Notes under the pieces: model-generated
What the model saw: only the letters and a program-made list of their open reading frames with translations
Told to the model about the DNA's origin: nothing
Databases searched by the model: none
From: Cacajao melanocephalus
Lineage: Eukaryota > Chordata > Mammalia > Primates > Pitheciidae
NCBI GenBank assembly: GCA_963573385.1
Contig: CAUYLG010009049.1
Coordinates: forward strand, 123,353-187,352
Reading direction: 5' to 3'
Length of the DNA stretch: 64,000 bases
Part shown: piece by piece, positions 11,306 through 23,686 of the stretch
How the letters are laid out: every line of letters starts with the position of its first letter
Numbering within the stretch: the first letter of the stretch is position 1
Program-made: the position numbers and the translations under genes

Positions 11306-12114
11306 ACTATGTTGAAAGTCTCATTGCAAACATTTTTGTAGAGACCTCTTTCCCGACACTAAGTACAAGAAAATTAGCATTCTTTATTAATTGTTTAGAC
11401 TAAGCTTTCTAGATGAGTAGAAGTCTACAACTAAATGGATTTAATAGACTTACTAGTTGAAATCATGAGCTGCTCAAATAAATTGTCATGAAATCTGTGT
11501 AGTGTATTGGCCTTCAACTCTGGTCAAGCCTCTGATGTCAGGGTGGGTAAAAATTTTTACTGACAAAGACTAACGAATAATCCCTTATTGCATTTCCAGA
11601 CTCACTTGCCAGCTACATTCTAGTTTATTTGCCAAAGGTTGGTACCAGAAGGACATTGGAAGAGAGAGAAAAGGACAAACATGGCAGTGCACCTAGATGC
11701 TGCACACAAATGGTGCAGTTTCAAAGCAGCAGCAATAACAGTGGCATTGCCTCCAGCAAAGCAGAGGCAAGAAAGAGCTGTGGTCCAGCCCAGGGATGGT
11801 AACAGCTTCCAGCTCTTTGAATAAGCTCCTCATCTCTTGGGTTCCTCTAATGGCCTCTTTGCCCCATTCATTCCTCCAGCCCTTCTGACACCTGTGTAAG
11901 CAACACCCTGTATTACACTCCCCACTGCTTGAAAGACCCAGAGTGGTTTCTTATTCTGGCTAGACACTGACTGTTACACTTGGCAAATTATTAAACTATT
12001 TCAAGCTATTTTTCTCAGCAATCTCATTTACAAATTTAAGAAAACCCAGGAAAACAAAAGAGATATAAAAGATAAAAAGGTACCTGCCGCCTTCTTAAAA
12101 TAATAATATCATTT
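11306..12114. other. Unrecognised non-coding stretch
   Basis: No repeat or gene is recognisable. An open frame at 11639-11824 starts with ATG but lacks any family resemblance or flanking splice context that I can support. Confidence 0.5.
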
Positions 12115-12325
12115 AGTTATAATGTTACAGTTTAGAAATTACTTTCCAAAAATTGTCCCATTCAATCATAACATTAATGATGTGGTTTAGATTTTTTCAC
12201 ATCACCATTTGATTCATACTCAATAGAGTGTGTAGATTATTCATCTAAGGTCATAAAAAAAATTACAAAATTACAACCTGAACTCAGACCTTTCGACTCT
12301 AAGAACAGAATGATTTGTCTTAAAA
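12115..12325 (-). mobile_element. MIR-family SINE, antisense, diverged
   Basis: The order of weak matches fits a reversed MIR: TACAGTTTAGAAATTACTTT, TCTAAGGTCATAAAAAAAAT, AACCTGAACTCAGACCTTTC, then GACTCTAAGAACAGAATG. Divergence is high. Confidence 0.55.
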
Positions 12326-15300
12326 TTTCATCACTAAATTTAAGAAAAAAATTTTTAAAAATAAATCCTTAGGTTTTATGAATTTTTCTGGTCCATAGGA
12401 AGAAAGTCTTTATGTAAGCCTAAATGCACAGGGTTTTTCTATGCAGATAACCACAGTATTTTGTTGTTTGCAAAAGCAAATACCTTCTTTGGGTCTTAGC
12501 ATATTCGTAAGGCAGATGGATGTAAATATGATAGAAAAAAAAATTAGAGAAGACTCCTTTTTAACTACAAAAATTTTATGTTTCTTTGACCCTAGTCTGT
12601 GATCCTTAATTGTTAATCTCAATGGTGTGTTGTTATGGAAAATACACAATTTTAATTATTTGGGAAAATGAGAGACAGCATGTGGCCTCCACAGATAGTA
12701 TCCCAAGCTTGCAGAATTTTTTCACACAAGATCACACTTACACACTGTGACAGGTTACACCATTTCCCAAGATGATGCACCATCTGGCCAAGGGAAGAAA
12801 ACAAGCATTGGCTCTGATGTTGTTTAAATATAATGCTGTTTTCAAGCTGAGATTCAACAAATATGGACAGGCCATACAAGAGACTCACAGATGCTTTTAA
12901 ATCACAATCTTTATTTAGATTTGTGGTAAGGTCATGGAAAGGGGTAAATATCAGCAATCATATTGTTCTAAAATTACTGAAGAGTCATTTTATTTTTAAA
13001 CCATGATAATACAGATTTACAAACTGAGGACAGGAAAACTTAAAGAGAAATTATCTTGATTTTAGTATTTGGTGAATATGAATTTCTGAGATCTCTTGTA
13101 TGATATTAGGACATATAAAAAGGCACTTGTAATGTCCCCTCATGAGCTGTAACCACAGATAAGAATCTCTTGTGAATTATTTAACCAAGTAACAACTGCT
13201 TCTGACTAGGACCCCAACTTATGATGATTTTTATTCATCCTCTATCAGCAATAGAGTACAAATATATTTTAAGAAATTTTCTCTTAATAAAAGTAATTAG
13301 AATAAAGCAAATGATATTCCTATTTATTGTAAAAGTGGTTTCTTTAATTCCTTAATTATTCATTTTGTCTTTCCAATTTCCAATGTTACAACCACATGAA
13401 AGTTTGAACTTATTGAGGCAGAAGAGACACAAAGGAGTATGAAAAGACTTAGAATTAGAATTAGCTTATAAAACATATCTTGCAGATTAGGCATACTTTA
13501 AGCATGAAGACTCATTGAAAATAAGGAAGAAAGGAAAACAATATGAAGTAAATAAAATAATCAGACTGGGATTATATAGTTCATTTTTTCTTTAGTATTC
13601 CAGAATTATCTCATCAGCCATAGGCTTCTTGGGGGCTTACACTCATTTCCTGCTGACTTTCAAGAGGCCTCTAGAACCCTGCATTTGGCAGTGAGGCCTG
13701 GGCTTTGGGAGCTCAAGGCAAGAAAATGGAATGAGAAGTCAGATCACTGGACTAACTGTAATTGGCTACTCTCTCTTACTCATTTTTCGAGCACATGCAA
13801 ATTACTTACACAGTTTACACTGCAGATTTTCTGTTGGTTACCTTGATTGGGACGACTCTTTCTGATATTGGCAAGGACAAGGGAAAGCACTCAAAGCAGG
13901 AGGCTGCCATGGTGCTAACTCTCCAAGCTAATTTACAAACATGAATACACCAGGAGATTGAGTTTGATAGTCTCTCAGTTTTGTTATTTCCTCCAATATG
14001 GCAATAATCATGTATTTAGATCACATGAGGAATAATCATGTATTTAGATCACATGAGGAATTATGTAGACCTAAAGTATTTAACTCTTTTTTCTTGACTG
14101 AATAAATGGGAGATACACTAGGTCTACAATATTCACAAACATGAAGGCTGAGTTACTTGTCTTACTTGCAAGCATTCTGTGCTTATCTTCAAGCCATCCA
14201 CAAATTTATCCTTAGAACTTTTCTCATGATGAAGTAGGAAGAGCAGAGATTTCTCTGTGTTTAGGAACTGCTAATTTTATTTGCATACAACTTTTCATGT
14301 TATAATATTATCCACATGAGTTGAGGAATCAAGTAATGGTACATGCACAGTGTCACAATTAAGGAGAATTTTGTCCCATTTCATTATATCTCAAATGGGT
14401 TCTTGGCTTAATTGCAAATATTAATAGTCCATATCTTTATTTCCTTTCTGAAAATTCTTCTTACGAAGTATTTCTTTTTCTTGATAATTGAGAAAATATA
14501 AGCACAGCATTTATATTCCAAATATGTCTACATGCTAACCATGCTTCTTTTTACAAAGCATTCTTAAAGAGTAAATTAATTGTAACTGATAGTATTATAG
14601 TATGTAATCATGTTATGGTATGTAACATTATATTACATATTATTATTCCTTTTACATAATTTCATACTACATGATAACATATTTTATAGTTTCTTAATAC
14701 CCACTGTCTTTCCTCAAAGATTATTGTAAATATTTAATGAGATAGCCCAGAGAATGCTTTTAGCAAACTGGCTGCACATTATAAACATTTCTTATATTAA
14801 AATTAATCATTATGTAAGTCAAGGTACTAATGGAAGGTTTACATAAACTAACTATGTAAAGGAAGGGATTTTCACTGTAGTTCTATACATCTTAGTTTCC
14901 TTTCTTTGTATTTGGTCAGCTCCTGGACTCAATTCAGGGAACTCAGGTGGGACAATGACTCAAGAACAAAGAAGGAAGCCAATTAGCCATTCAGGTCACT
15001 CTTCAGTCTCATTTAGTGTTACACAGAGGAAAGAGAGCAATGACAATGTGGAGAGACTAAACCCTAACAACCTAAAATTTGTAACCTCAAGTTTTCAATA
15101 AAGAAAAATTCAATTTGGGTCAACAAGTAATACTGAATAACTGGTATGTCATTTGCTCTGTACAACAACAAAAGGTAGTGTCATGTTTATGATTTTAAAA
15201 ATTAGTTTTCCTCAGTAATGACATGTAATAATGGCATTTCATAATGCTAGGCTTATGTAAATTGTACTGTCAAAAACTGATACCTATTATTAGCATTAAT

Positions 15301-15449
15301 TTAGTTGCTACTAGAAATATATTTTCTTAAAGGAACTTAGGGCCCAGATATATTAAAGAGGTATGCCGGAAAAAAAAATTAGAAAGCAGATCAATACATC
15401 TTTAAATTAATATTATATGTGGAAAGCAGATGTGCAATGAACGACATTA
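12326..15449. other. Unrecognised AT-rich stretch
   Basis: Nothing gene-like is visible over about 3.1 kb apart from a 28-bp tandem duplication. Around 14590-14680 the text is strongly AT-rich with short imperfect repeats of TATGTAA. Short frames at 12410-12649, 12652-12957 and 13762-13944 have no recognisable product. Confidence 0.5.
14003..14058. repeat. Exact 28-bp tandem duplication
   Basis: The 28-bp unit beginning AATAATCATGTATTTAGATC is present twice head to tail (14003-14030, 14031-14058) with no mismatch. The identity implies a recent event relative to the surrounding diverged DNA. Confidence 0.97.
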
Positions 15450-16975
15450 AAAGAAAATCACAAATTCGTTTACCCAGATTTAATAAAACCTCAGGACTGC
15501 AAAGATTAAAAGACATAACACAATATTGGAAATATGTCAGCTGCAAGTCTCAGAAATAGAAGGCTATAATCAAGCATACATCTACTAGGTTCCCACAAAA
15601 ATTAAAAATCAAAAAAATCAAGCAAACTAATTAGACAAATATTAAAATTTTTATATAAAAAGAGACAAACAAGAATAGGAGATTAGTTAGATAGAAAAAG
15701 TAAAACCAAAGATAAACAAATCATTTTATAATGTTAAGTGTTTCAGTTCATTAAGAAAATATAACAATCTTAAACATATAGACAGGTAATAACACAACTT
15801 CAAAATATATTAAATAAAAACTGTTAGAACCTCCAGGAGAATTAAGCAAGTCCACAATTATAGTGAAAGATGTTAATTGTATTCTCTCAATACTTGAGAG
15901 AACAGTTATAAAGAAAACAAATAGATGTTGAAGATTTGAACACTACCAACTAACTAACTCAATCTAATTGACATTTATTGAACATTTCAGCCAAAAACAG
16001 CAAATTACACATGCTTTTCAAATGCACAAGAAACATTAACTTAGATATAACATATTTGGAGACATAAAACAAGTCTTAATATATTTAAAGAGCTAGAAGT
16101 ACTATTAATATAAGCGTATTTCCTGACCACAATGAGATTAAATTAGAAATCAGTAGCAGAAAGATCCCTGAAAATTCCCTGAATGTTGGATTAACAAAAA
16201 TTAGATTTCTAAATGAAACACTGGTTAAGAAAAAATCAGAAGGGATATTAGAAAGCATCATTAATTGAATAAAAGTAAAAACACAACATGTCAAAATGGT
16301 GGCATGCCACTAGCTACCACAGTATGCCCAGGGGAAAATATACAGCACTTAACACCTATATTGGAAAAGAAGAATGGTGTCACAGCAATAGCCTCAGCAG
16401 CTACCTTAAGAAAAAAGAAAAAGAAAATCAAATCAAACAAAACTTAAGAAGAAAGGGAATATCAAAGATCAGAATGGAAATCAATGAAACAGAAAGCAGA
16501 AAACCTATTCAGAAAATCAATAAAAACAAAACTAGTGCTTTGTAAAGATGAAAAAATGGATAAACCTCTAATCTTACTGATCAGGGATAACAGTGAGGAG
16601 ATTCAAATTATCAGTATCAAAAATGAGAGAGCTAACATCATTGCAGTTTCTACAAATATTTAAAGCATAATAAGGGAATAGTATAATAAGCTCTACCAAT
16701 AAATTTAATGATATTGATAAAATGTACAAATCCTTTGAAAGATAAAATCTGTCAAAGCTTACTTGTAAAGAAATAAGCAAGCTGTGTAGCTGTATAACTA
16801 TTTTTAAATACTGTTATTAGTTAAAAACTTTCCTAAATAGAATACTCCAGACACTGATGGCATTTTATCAAATTGCAAAGAATCAGTAACATCAAAATCT
16901 TACAAAATCTTTTTTTAGAAAACAAAAGGGAAGTGAACATTACTGAAATCATTATAAGAGACCAGCATATTCCTA
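15450..16975 (+). mobile_element. Old L1M ORF2, endonuclease to early RT, sense
   Basis: From about 15720 the text follows the ORF2 endonuclease region: ATAACAATCTTAAACATATA, then CTCTCAATACTTGAGAGAAC, ACATGCTTTTCAAATGCACA, CATAAAACAAGTCTTAATAT and GACCACAATGAGATTAAATT. It continues through the linker (AAGAAAGGGAATATCAAAGA, GATGAAAAAATGGATAAACC) to near the RT start. Before 15720 the match is weak. Frames are broken throughout. Confidence 0.8.
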
Positions 16976-17026
16976 GTAACAAAACCTAGCAGACATCACT
17001 AAAAAAGAGGAAGGCAGAAAACTGGA

Positions 17027-17080
17027 AAGCAGGAAGCAGGAAGGAAGGGAGGAAGAGAGAGAGGGAAGGAAGAAAGGTGC
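17027..17080. repeat. GA/GGAA-rich low-complexity tract
   Basis: An almost pure purine tract of AGGAAGGGAGG-type units separates the L1M from the next L1 piece. Confidence 0.8.
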
Positions 17081-17117
17081 AGACTTGGAAAGAAAGACTT
17101 TAAAAATATTATCTCCA

Positions 17118-17395
17118 AAAAGCCCAAATGCCCATTGATGATAGACTGGACAAGGAAAATGTACATATACACCATGGAATACTATGCAGTCATAAAAAAT
17201 GATGAGTTTGTGTCCTTTGTAGGGACATGGATGAATCTGGAAACCATCATTCTCAGCAAACTGGCACAAGAACAGAAAAGCAAACATTGCATGTTCCCAC
17301 TCATAGGTGGGTGTTGAACAATGAGAACACATGCACACAGGGAGGAGAGCATCACACACTGAGGTCTGTTGGGAGGTCTGGGGGAGAGACAGTTT
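17118..17395 (+). mobile_element. LINE-1 3' region (L1PA/PB-like), sense, both ends missing
   Basis: CATTGATGATAGACTGGACA, ACCATGGAATACTATGCAGT and AACAATGAGAACACATGCAC are clear L1 ORF2-end/3' UTR text. It stops in mid 3' UTR at GGTCTGGGGGAG, with no A-tail, and changes directly into an endogenous-retrovirus remnant. Confidence 0.9.
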
Positions 17396-18055
17396 TGAAG
17401 GGAAATTTATCCAGTGGGCAGAACTTCCTTGGTGCACCTGATTGTTCATTTTGCTTTTAAAGAGAAATGGATAGACAGTGATTATATTGTAATTTTGGTT
17501 GTGGCCAGTGATTTTTCTGGATAGTCAGACTTGAAAGGAAACTATCAGGAAAATTGGTGACAAAGGAACTTAGGGAAAAGATGTGTAGATAGCCCTTTTA
17601 CATAAATGTGAAGATATTTGCGATCTGTGTGATGTTCATCAAAGGGTGATCCCAGCAGAGAAAGATTTCAATAATCAAGTGGATAGTATGGCCTATTTGC
17701 TGCATTTCAATCAGACTCTTTCCCCAGTCACCCCTTTCATCACCCAAAAAGCTCATCAGCAAAGTGGCCATGGTGACAGGGATGGAAGTGATGCATGCAT
17801 TTTCACTTATCGAGGTCGACCTGGCTACAGCCACTGCTCGGTACCCAATCTGCCAGCATCAAAGATCCTAAGTCTCTGATATGGCAATATTCTCTAGGGT
17901 GATCTGGCAGCTGCTTTGTGCAAGTTAATTACATCAGACTACTTTCTTCATGGACTTGGCAGTGGTTTTTCCTTACAAGAATAAACTCCTTACTCTTAAT
18001 ATAGATTTGCCTTCCCTGTGTGCATTATTATACACAAACATGAACACACAAATGT
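17396..18055 (+). pseudogene. Endogenous retrovirus pol remnant (ERVL-like RNase H/integrase part)
   Basis: The sense strand resembles a class III (ERVL-type) pol gene around the RNase H-integrase junction. The longest open stretch, 17646-17879, contains a His-rich/Cys segment like the integrase zinc-binding region followed by a conserved Pro-rich stretch. After 17879 a stop interrupts it and the similarity continues through what would be the start of the integrase core until about 18055. No LTR, gag or env adjoins it and frames are broken, so it is a dead fragment. The ERVL assignment is from memory; another ERV class is possible. Confidence 0.62.
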
Positions 18056-18364
18056 ATTCATAATGAAATAAGGAGAAAATACTACTTATGTCATTACAGT
18101 CTTCATTTCTGTAACTGGTCATGTGGTCATGGCTGGTATTAGAACTACCTTTTTCTACTACTCACTCTTCAATCCCTTTGTCTTCAGCAAACATCTCAAC
18201 CAGTCATGGTCCTTTCTGTGGCAAGGTAACTGAAGCCTTCATTTCTGAAGCCTTCATTTCTGAAGCCTGGGTCATTAGCAGCTCTGTCACAATGGTGTAG
18301 TTGTGGTTTTCTATTGATCTTATTCATAGCTAACTTTTATGCCTCAAATATATTTTTGTCACCT
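18056..18364. other. Unrecognised stretch with short tandem triplication
   Basis: No gene or family is recognisable. At 18232-18267 a 15-bp unit TGAAGCCTTCATTTC occurs twice and begins a third time. Confidence 0.55.
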
Positions 18365-18545
18365 GGTACTTTTGCATTCACTCTCTCTTTTGCTCCTCAC
18401 AGAACTCCTTTTCAATAGGTAAAAGACTAAGCCTCCTTTATAGTTAAGCCACCTGAATTCAGAGCTTTAGGGACTGACTCACGTTGTCTTACCTGGTAAG
18501 TTGAACAGCTGGGTTTTAAACTCAAACTCCTGAGGTGTTGAATAT
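18365..18545 (-). mobile_element. MIR SINE, antisense
   Basis: Reversed MIR order is visible: TGCTCCTCACAGAACTCC, TAGTTAAGCCACCTGAATTC at the core, and GCTGGGTTTTAAACTCAAAC near the head. Confidence 0.6.
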
Positions 18546-19894
18546 GTTCACTAAATTGGCCAATGGTGTTATGCCTGTATAAATATGTGAGAATACTTCA
18601 AAACTTACACATTAAATAAGTGGTTTTAGTTGTATGCCAGTTATAAAACAATATATGTATGTACATATAGATTTGTATATTTTTGCATTTAATGATTAAC
18701 AACAAATATATATCATACAAGGATAAAAAATAAAATAAAGATTCTCTTGAAAATACAAAATCCACACATTGCAAATATTTTATTCAACTCTGTAGTTAAT
18801 GAGGGAAGTATTAAGATGTTTAAATTGGTTTAAAGTACATTTGAAGAGCTGAATATTTATAGGTAATCAATAAAGAAATGTTAAGATAAGTTAGTTGAGT
18901 TAGGTACAAAACTGGTATGTCTGACAGGGTCATAAATAGTAAATGCTGAGCTTTTCTTTGAGTAAAATATGTTTGTACTTTACTAAACAACAACCTGTAG
19001 TTCAAATCAGCCTTTACATTGTTACAAAAGAGCCTAATTTATATTGAGTTGATCAGAGGTGCAAGACCAGTACTGCATCTAAAGGACTCTCAATAATATC
19101 TTTTGTCTATTTCCATATTTCAGGTAACTTTTCTAAAGAAAGATTTCCTTGTTTAACATTCACATGTTCAATATACTTTCAATATGCTTTAATTCATAAT
19201 TTGAAGCATTTGCTATAAACAGCAAGATGAATTTTGAATAGGCTCTCGCTAAAATTTTCAGAAGTTGTATATTGATTTTGCTTAATATTTTGTTTAGCTC
19301 ATTTCTTGAGAAAGTATATTTGTCTTTAAGGCATAAAACAAAAAAAAATTTATATTACTGATCAAGAAGACCCTAATATGTAATGTACATTGCCAGGATC
19401 TATGTATATAATATCTTTTATTAATTTAGATTTAAAAAAACAACATTGCTGTGCTTTATTTTCTTTTATTCCATAAATCTGTTAACTACATTTTATTTGC
19501 TTCCTGATAATCACTTAAATGTTACAATGAGCTTACATTCCCATATGCTGGCAACATTTTCTCATATTGATGTAATATGGCTTGTACTCTGTTGAAATAT
19601 ATTTAATACAACTATGTCTGCTTCAGTTGTCTGGAAATCATCTGTGTATAATATTTCAAATAATAGTTATATGGTAAATTACTTTTTCTACTCAAATGAA
19701 ATCAAGTTTTATAATAAGAAAAAAATATTTTTCTCAGACTGCCATATGCTTTATCATTGCAAAAAATACTACTATGCATGAAGAGAAAATTGAAATTAAT
19801 TTGTGCACTAAAGTTAATTAAGTCAAAGTCTTGACCTCACATTATTTGTTAATACTTTTTGGAGTTACTGAACAGCATGTTCAGTTGCATAGCA
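18546..19894. other. Unrecognised AT-rich stretch
   Basis: No repeat family or coding signal can be supported. Oligo-A/T runs and TATATG clusters occur near 18650-18710. Confidence 0.5.
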
Positions 19895-20300
19895 AATATT
19901 TATTTGATGTAATCTATGTGCCAGGCATTGTTCTAGGCTGAGATGTGGCAGCAAAGGTAAAACACCAAAGCTTCTTGGTGAGTACATTCCAGTTTATGGT
20001 GACATATCAGTCAGGAAGATTACCTAGGGTGAAATGTGGTTCTAAGCCTAGCAAAGGGGGAAAAATTAGAGAAAATATTAGGGAGTGCAGGATGAATAGC
20101 TACAATTTTAAATAGGATTTTCAGAGAAAGACTCACTGGAGAAGTAAGCTTTCATTTAATAGGAAGTCCTGCAGTAAATGATCAAAATGACTTACAAACA
20201 GGCAACAAAGTGTAAGGAAAATAGCTGATGCAAAAGCCACAAGTGAAGAGCAGGGCTTGCTGATGGTGAAAGTGTAACTCAAGTCTTTGTCAGTAAGTAA
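19895..20300 (-). mobile_element. Ancient repeat, probably L2-type, antisense
   Basis: ATGTGCCAGGCATTGTTCTA followed by GAGATGTGGCAGCAAAGGTA and ACATTCCAGTTTATGGTGAC fits the reversed end of an L2-like mammalian repeat; later AGTGAAGAGCAGGGCTTGCT is compatible. Divergence is high and MIR is the alternative for the first 60 bases. Confidence 0.45.
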
Positions 20301-21989
20301 TTAGCTTTCCTATGTTTAGAAACATGAGATAAACCTTGGTGGTTTGTTAAATGACATATTGGCAATTTTGGATTTTACCTTATACAATATGTTATTCCTC
20401 TAGCCAGAATTAGTGCCAAAGTTAACCATAACAGTTGCCAAAGCAATTTCACACTCAACAGGTTAAATAGTTCATGGAAGCAGCATAATTTCTGGTTTGT
20501 GAAACCAAAGTCTAATTCTGAGGCATTTATGCTGGTAATCACTGCTTTTCTCCATTCTAAATAACAACTCTGGGAGGTTATCTCAGGAGAAAAAGCAGTT
20601 TACACTTCTTCAGTATAAAATATATCAAATTTTCATGGTTTGATAGTTGTAGATGTTGTATGAGTAAACAAGCTATGATGTCTATGGCATATTCCATTTT
20701 TGAAAACATATTATTGAAAGCACTCATTTAAATAAATTTTAGATTAAATGAATAAATCATAGGAATTATACATCTAATTCATCTTGGGCCATATTATATA
20801 GCACTGTTCCTCCTGACACATTATGAAAATCCAATTAACATTTTAAAAAATTAATGAATAATAATTCAAACAGAAAACATATAATATACTTTTTTGAATT
20901 TATTGTTCTACTTATTGAATGATACATATACAAAAGAATTTTTAAAAATTCTATGAATAATAAACACAAAAAGCTATGCTTATAAATGAATAATGCTATT
21001 CATTAATCCTTAATTTTTTATGCAATCTCCCTTTTATCTTTAAAATATTTTAGAGTACAAATTAACATTATGTTTCTCTCATCATTGGTTAGTGCTCCAT
21101 AACCCTAATAAGTATTAAATTTACTTTTGTACCTTCAAATGAGTGGTTTTTTAACTTAAGATTTTTATTTAAATTTTTTTAACTTCAGATAGCTTAAATT
21201 TGCCTTCTGACTGATATATGAGAGAAATTAGGAGACATGATTAGATAAAGGTCAACTCTTAGTTACCTGGAACTACCATATAACCACCACCCATTACTTT
21301 CTAGACGTAATAAATTATTTAACTTTTCTTAATAAATCTTAATTCACTAAAACTTGTATAAATTCTTATACTCTCATTATCTCTCCAATTCATTTTTTAA
21401 GTTATCTAACTTCATAGGACTTCTTTTTCATGATGAACAGCACATTACAAGGGAAAGTTATTTGGGCTTATAACGAAGAAAATAACACATAGTTATATAG
21501 AGAAATCGTTAAAAATGACAAAATGTTTGACAAAGTAGGTAACAACCAAAAACGTAAGACATTCCTAAATTTTTTTCTGACGTAACACTTAGTGTGAAAA
21601 ATGGTATGAATAAAGCCGCATAACAAAGAATTGCATTTTCAAACTGTAGTAAAAATAGACTGAAACTTTACCTTTTGTATCCCTGATATTAACATCTTCT
21701 CCTTCATCAGACATCTGGAGGATCCTTAGTACATTATTTAACCTCTCTGGGCATTAGAAAAAACAAATTAGGTAAACCTCTCTGAGCCATAGTGAAAACA
21801 GAGCACTGAGCTAGAGATCTCCAATGTCACTTTCACCTACAATATTTCAATATCTTAACTTTCAACGAAACACTAAATTGCAGAGCAGTACAAATCCAAC
21901 ACAGATTTTTACACTATTTGCCTGTGTTTACTACTTTATTAGATTTGATGTTCTGAATCATGAGTTTAAAGCACTATAAAATTCTAAAT
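20301..21989. other. Unrecognised AT-rich stretch
   Basis: About 1.7 kb without a recognisable family or gene. A weak MIR-like core (ACATTATTTAACCTCTCTGG) lies near 21730 but is too short to call. Confidence 0.5.
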
Positions 21990-22457
21990 TAAAAATTGTA
22001 TTTTGGATATATACTCAGAAAAGAGATTACAGTATCATATTTTAGTTCTACTGTTAGTTTTTTGAAGAACTTTTATATGGTTTTTTATTATATCCTAATA
22101 TAATAGAAATGTAAATTTCTATCATAGAATGTAAATTTCTATCCTAATTGACATTCCCACCAAAAGTATGCAAAAGGGTTCCCTTTTTTCCACTTTCTTA
22201 TCAACATTTGTTATCTTTTATCTTTTTGATAATAACCATTCTAAGTGGTGTGAGGTAATGTCTTCTTGTGGTTTTAATTGCATTTCTCTGATGATTAGTG
22301 ATGTTGAAAATTTTTTTTCATATACCTGTTGGCCATTTGTATTTCTTCTTTAGAGGAATGTCTATTTAGGTTCTTTGCCTGATTTTTAAATCACGTTATT
22401 TGTTTTCTTCCTACTGAGTTGTACCCATTCCTTACATAATCTAGATATTAACTCCTT

Positions 22458-22667
22458 ATCAGTTGTATGGTTTGCAAGATTTTTCTCCCATTCTGTAGGT
22501 TGTCTATTCACTCTGTAGTTTTCTTTGCTATGCAGAAGCATTTTAGTTATCAGAGGTATGGTTTGCAAAATTTTTCTTCCATTGTGTAGGTTGTCTCTTC
22601 ACCCTCTTTACTCTGTTGATCTTTTCTTTTCTTCTTTTTTTTTTTTATGCAGAAGCATTTTCATCTG
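22458..22667. repeat. 91-bp tandem duplication inside antisense L1
   Basis: The segment starting ATCAGTTGTATGGTTTGCAA at 22458 is repeated from 22549 (ATCAGAGGTATGGTTTGCAA). Each copy leads through GTAGGTTGTCT to ATGCAGAAGCATTTT, and the second has an added T-rich insert. The copies have diverged, so the event is old. Confidence 0.85.
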
Positions 22668-23116
22668 ATGTAATTTCATATCTCTGTTTTTGGTTTTGCT
22701 GTCTGTGATTCAGAGGTCATAGCCAAAATAATCACTGCCCAGACCAGTCATGAACCTTTTTTCACGTGTTTTCTTCTAGTAGTTTTACAGTTTCAAATCT
22801 TACATTTAGGTCTTCAATTCATTTGGATGTGACTTTTGTATTTGATAAAAGATGAGGGTCTAGTTTCATTATTCTGTATGTGATTATCCATTTGTTCTAA
22901 CACCATCTAAGTGTTCTTTGTATTTTTGTTGAAAATCGATTGACTATAAATTGGTGGATTTATTTCTGGGCTTTGTAGTCTGTTTCACTGGTCTATGTAT
23001 CTGTTTTTATGCCAGTGTCATGATGTTTTGATTTCCATAGGTTTGTAGTTTTGTAGCTTTTTATTGGTTTTGTAGCTTTTTATTATATTTTGACGTCAGG
23101 TAGTGTGATGTCTATA

Positions 23117-23141
23117 TTTTTTTTTTTTTTTTTTTTTTTTC
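23117..23141. repeat. Poly-T expansion inside L1
   Basis: A run of about 24 T stands where antisense L1 normally has a short TTTGTTCTTTTTG-like stretch. It is internal to the element and therefore not an insertion tail. Confidence 0.85.
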
Positions 23142-23686
23142 CTCAAGATTTCATTGGCCATTCAGAAACTTTTGTGGATCCATGTAAATTTAAGGACTGT
23201 TTTTATCTATTTCTGTGAAAAACGTCATTGGAATTTATAGATTCCTTTCAGTAGTATGAACATGTTATAATATTTAGTCTTCCAATTCATGAGCATGCAA
23301 TACGTTTCTATTTATTTGTGTCTCCTTTAATTTTTTCATTAATATTTTATAGTTTTCAGTGTACAAGTCTTTCATCTCCTTGGTTAAACTTATTCCTAAA
23401 CATTTATTTCTAAGTATTTTACAATATTTTTTAAACTATTGTTAATAATCTTGTTTTTTTGATTACTTTTTCAGATAATTTATTCTTAACATATAGAAAT
23501 GCTATTAATTTTTATATGTTTATTTTGTTTCTTGTAATTCTGTTGAATTCTTTGATTATTTCTACAATTTTTGGTGGAGCCTTTAGGGTTTTCTATGGAG
23601 AAGTTTATGTCATCTGTGAAAAGACACAATTTAACTTACTTCTTTAATTTCAATGCCTTGGGTTTCTTTCTCTTGACTAATTGAAG

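Larger units (their letters stand above)
21990..23686 (-). mobile_element. LINE-1 ORF2 (L1MA/L1M-like), antisense
   Basis: The complement follows ORF2 from near its C-terminus back to the RT active site. Landmarks on the plus strand are ATAATAACCATTCTAAGTGG, AGATATTAACTCCTTATCAG, TGACGTCAGGTAGTGTGATG and CAGTGTACAAGTCTTTCATC. At 23609-23620 the complement reads F-T-D-D, so the two catalytic aspartate codons persist although frames elsewhere are broken. Resemblance stops at TTTCTCTTGACTAATTG. It lacks the 3' UTR and carries an internal duplication and an expanded T-tract. Confidence 0.9.

Noticed and set aside
17396..18055. Possible functional retroviral gene
   Set aside because: Stops and frameshifts interrupt it, no LTRs or other viral genes adjoin it, and only a small part of pol is present.
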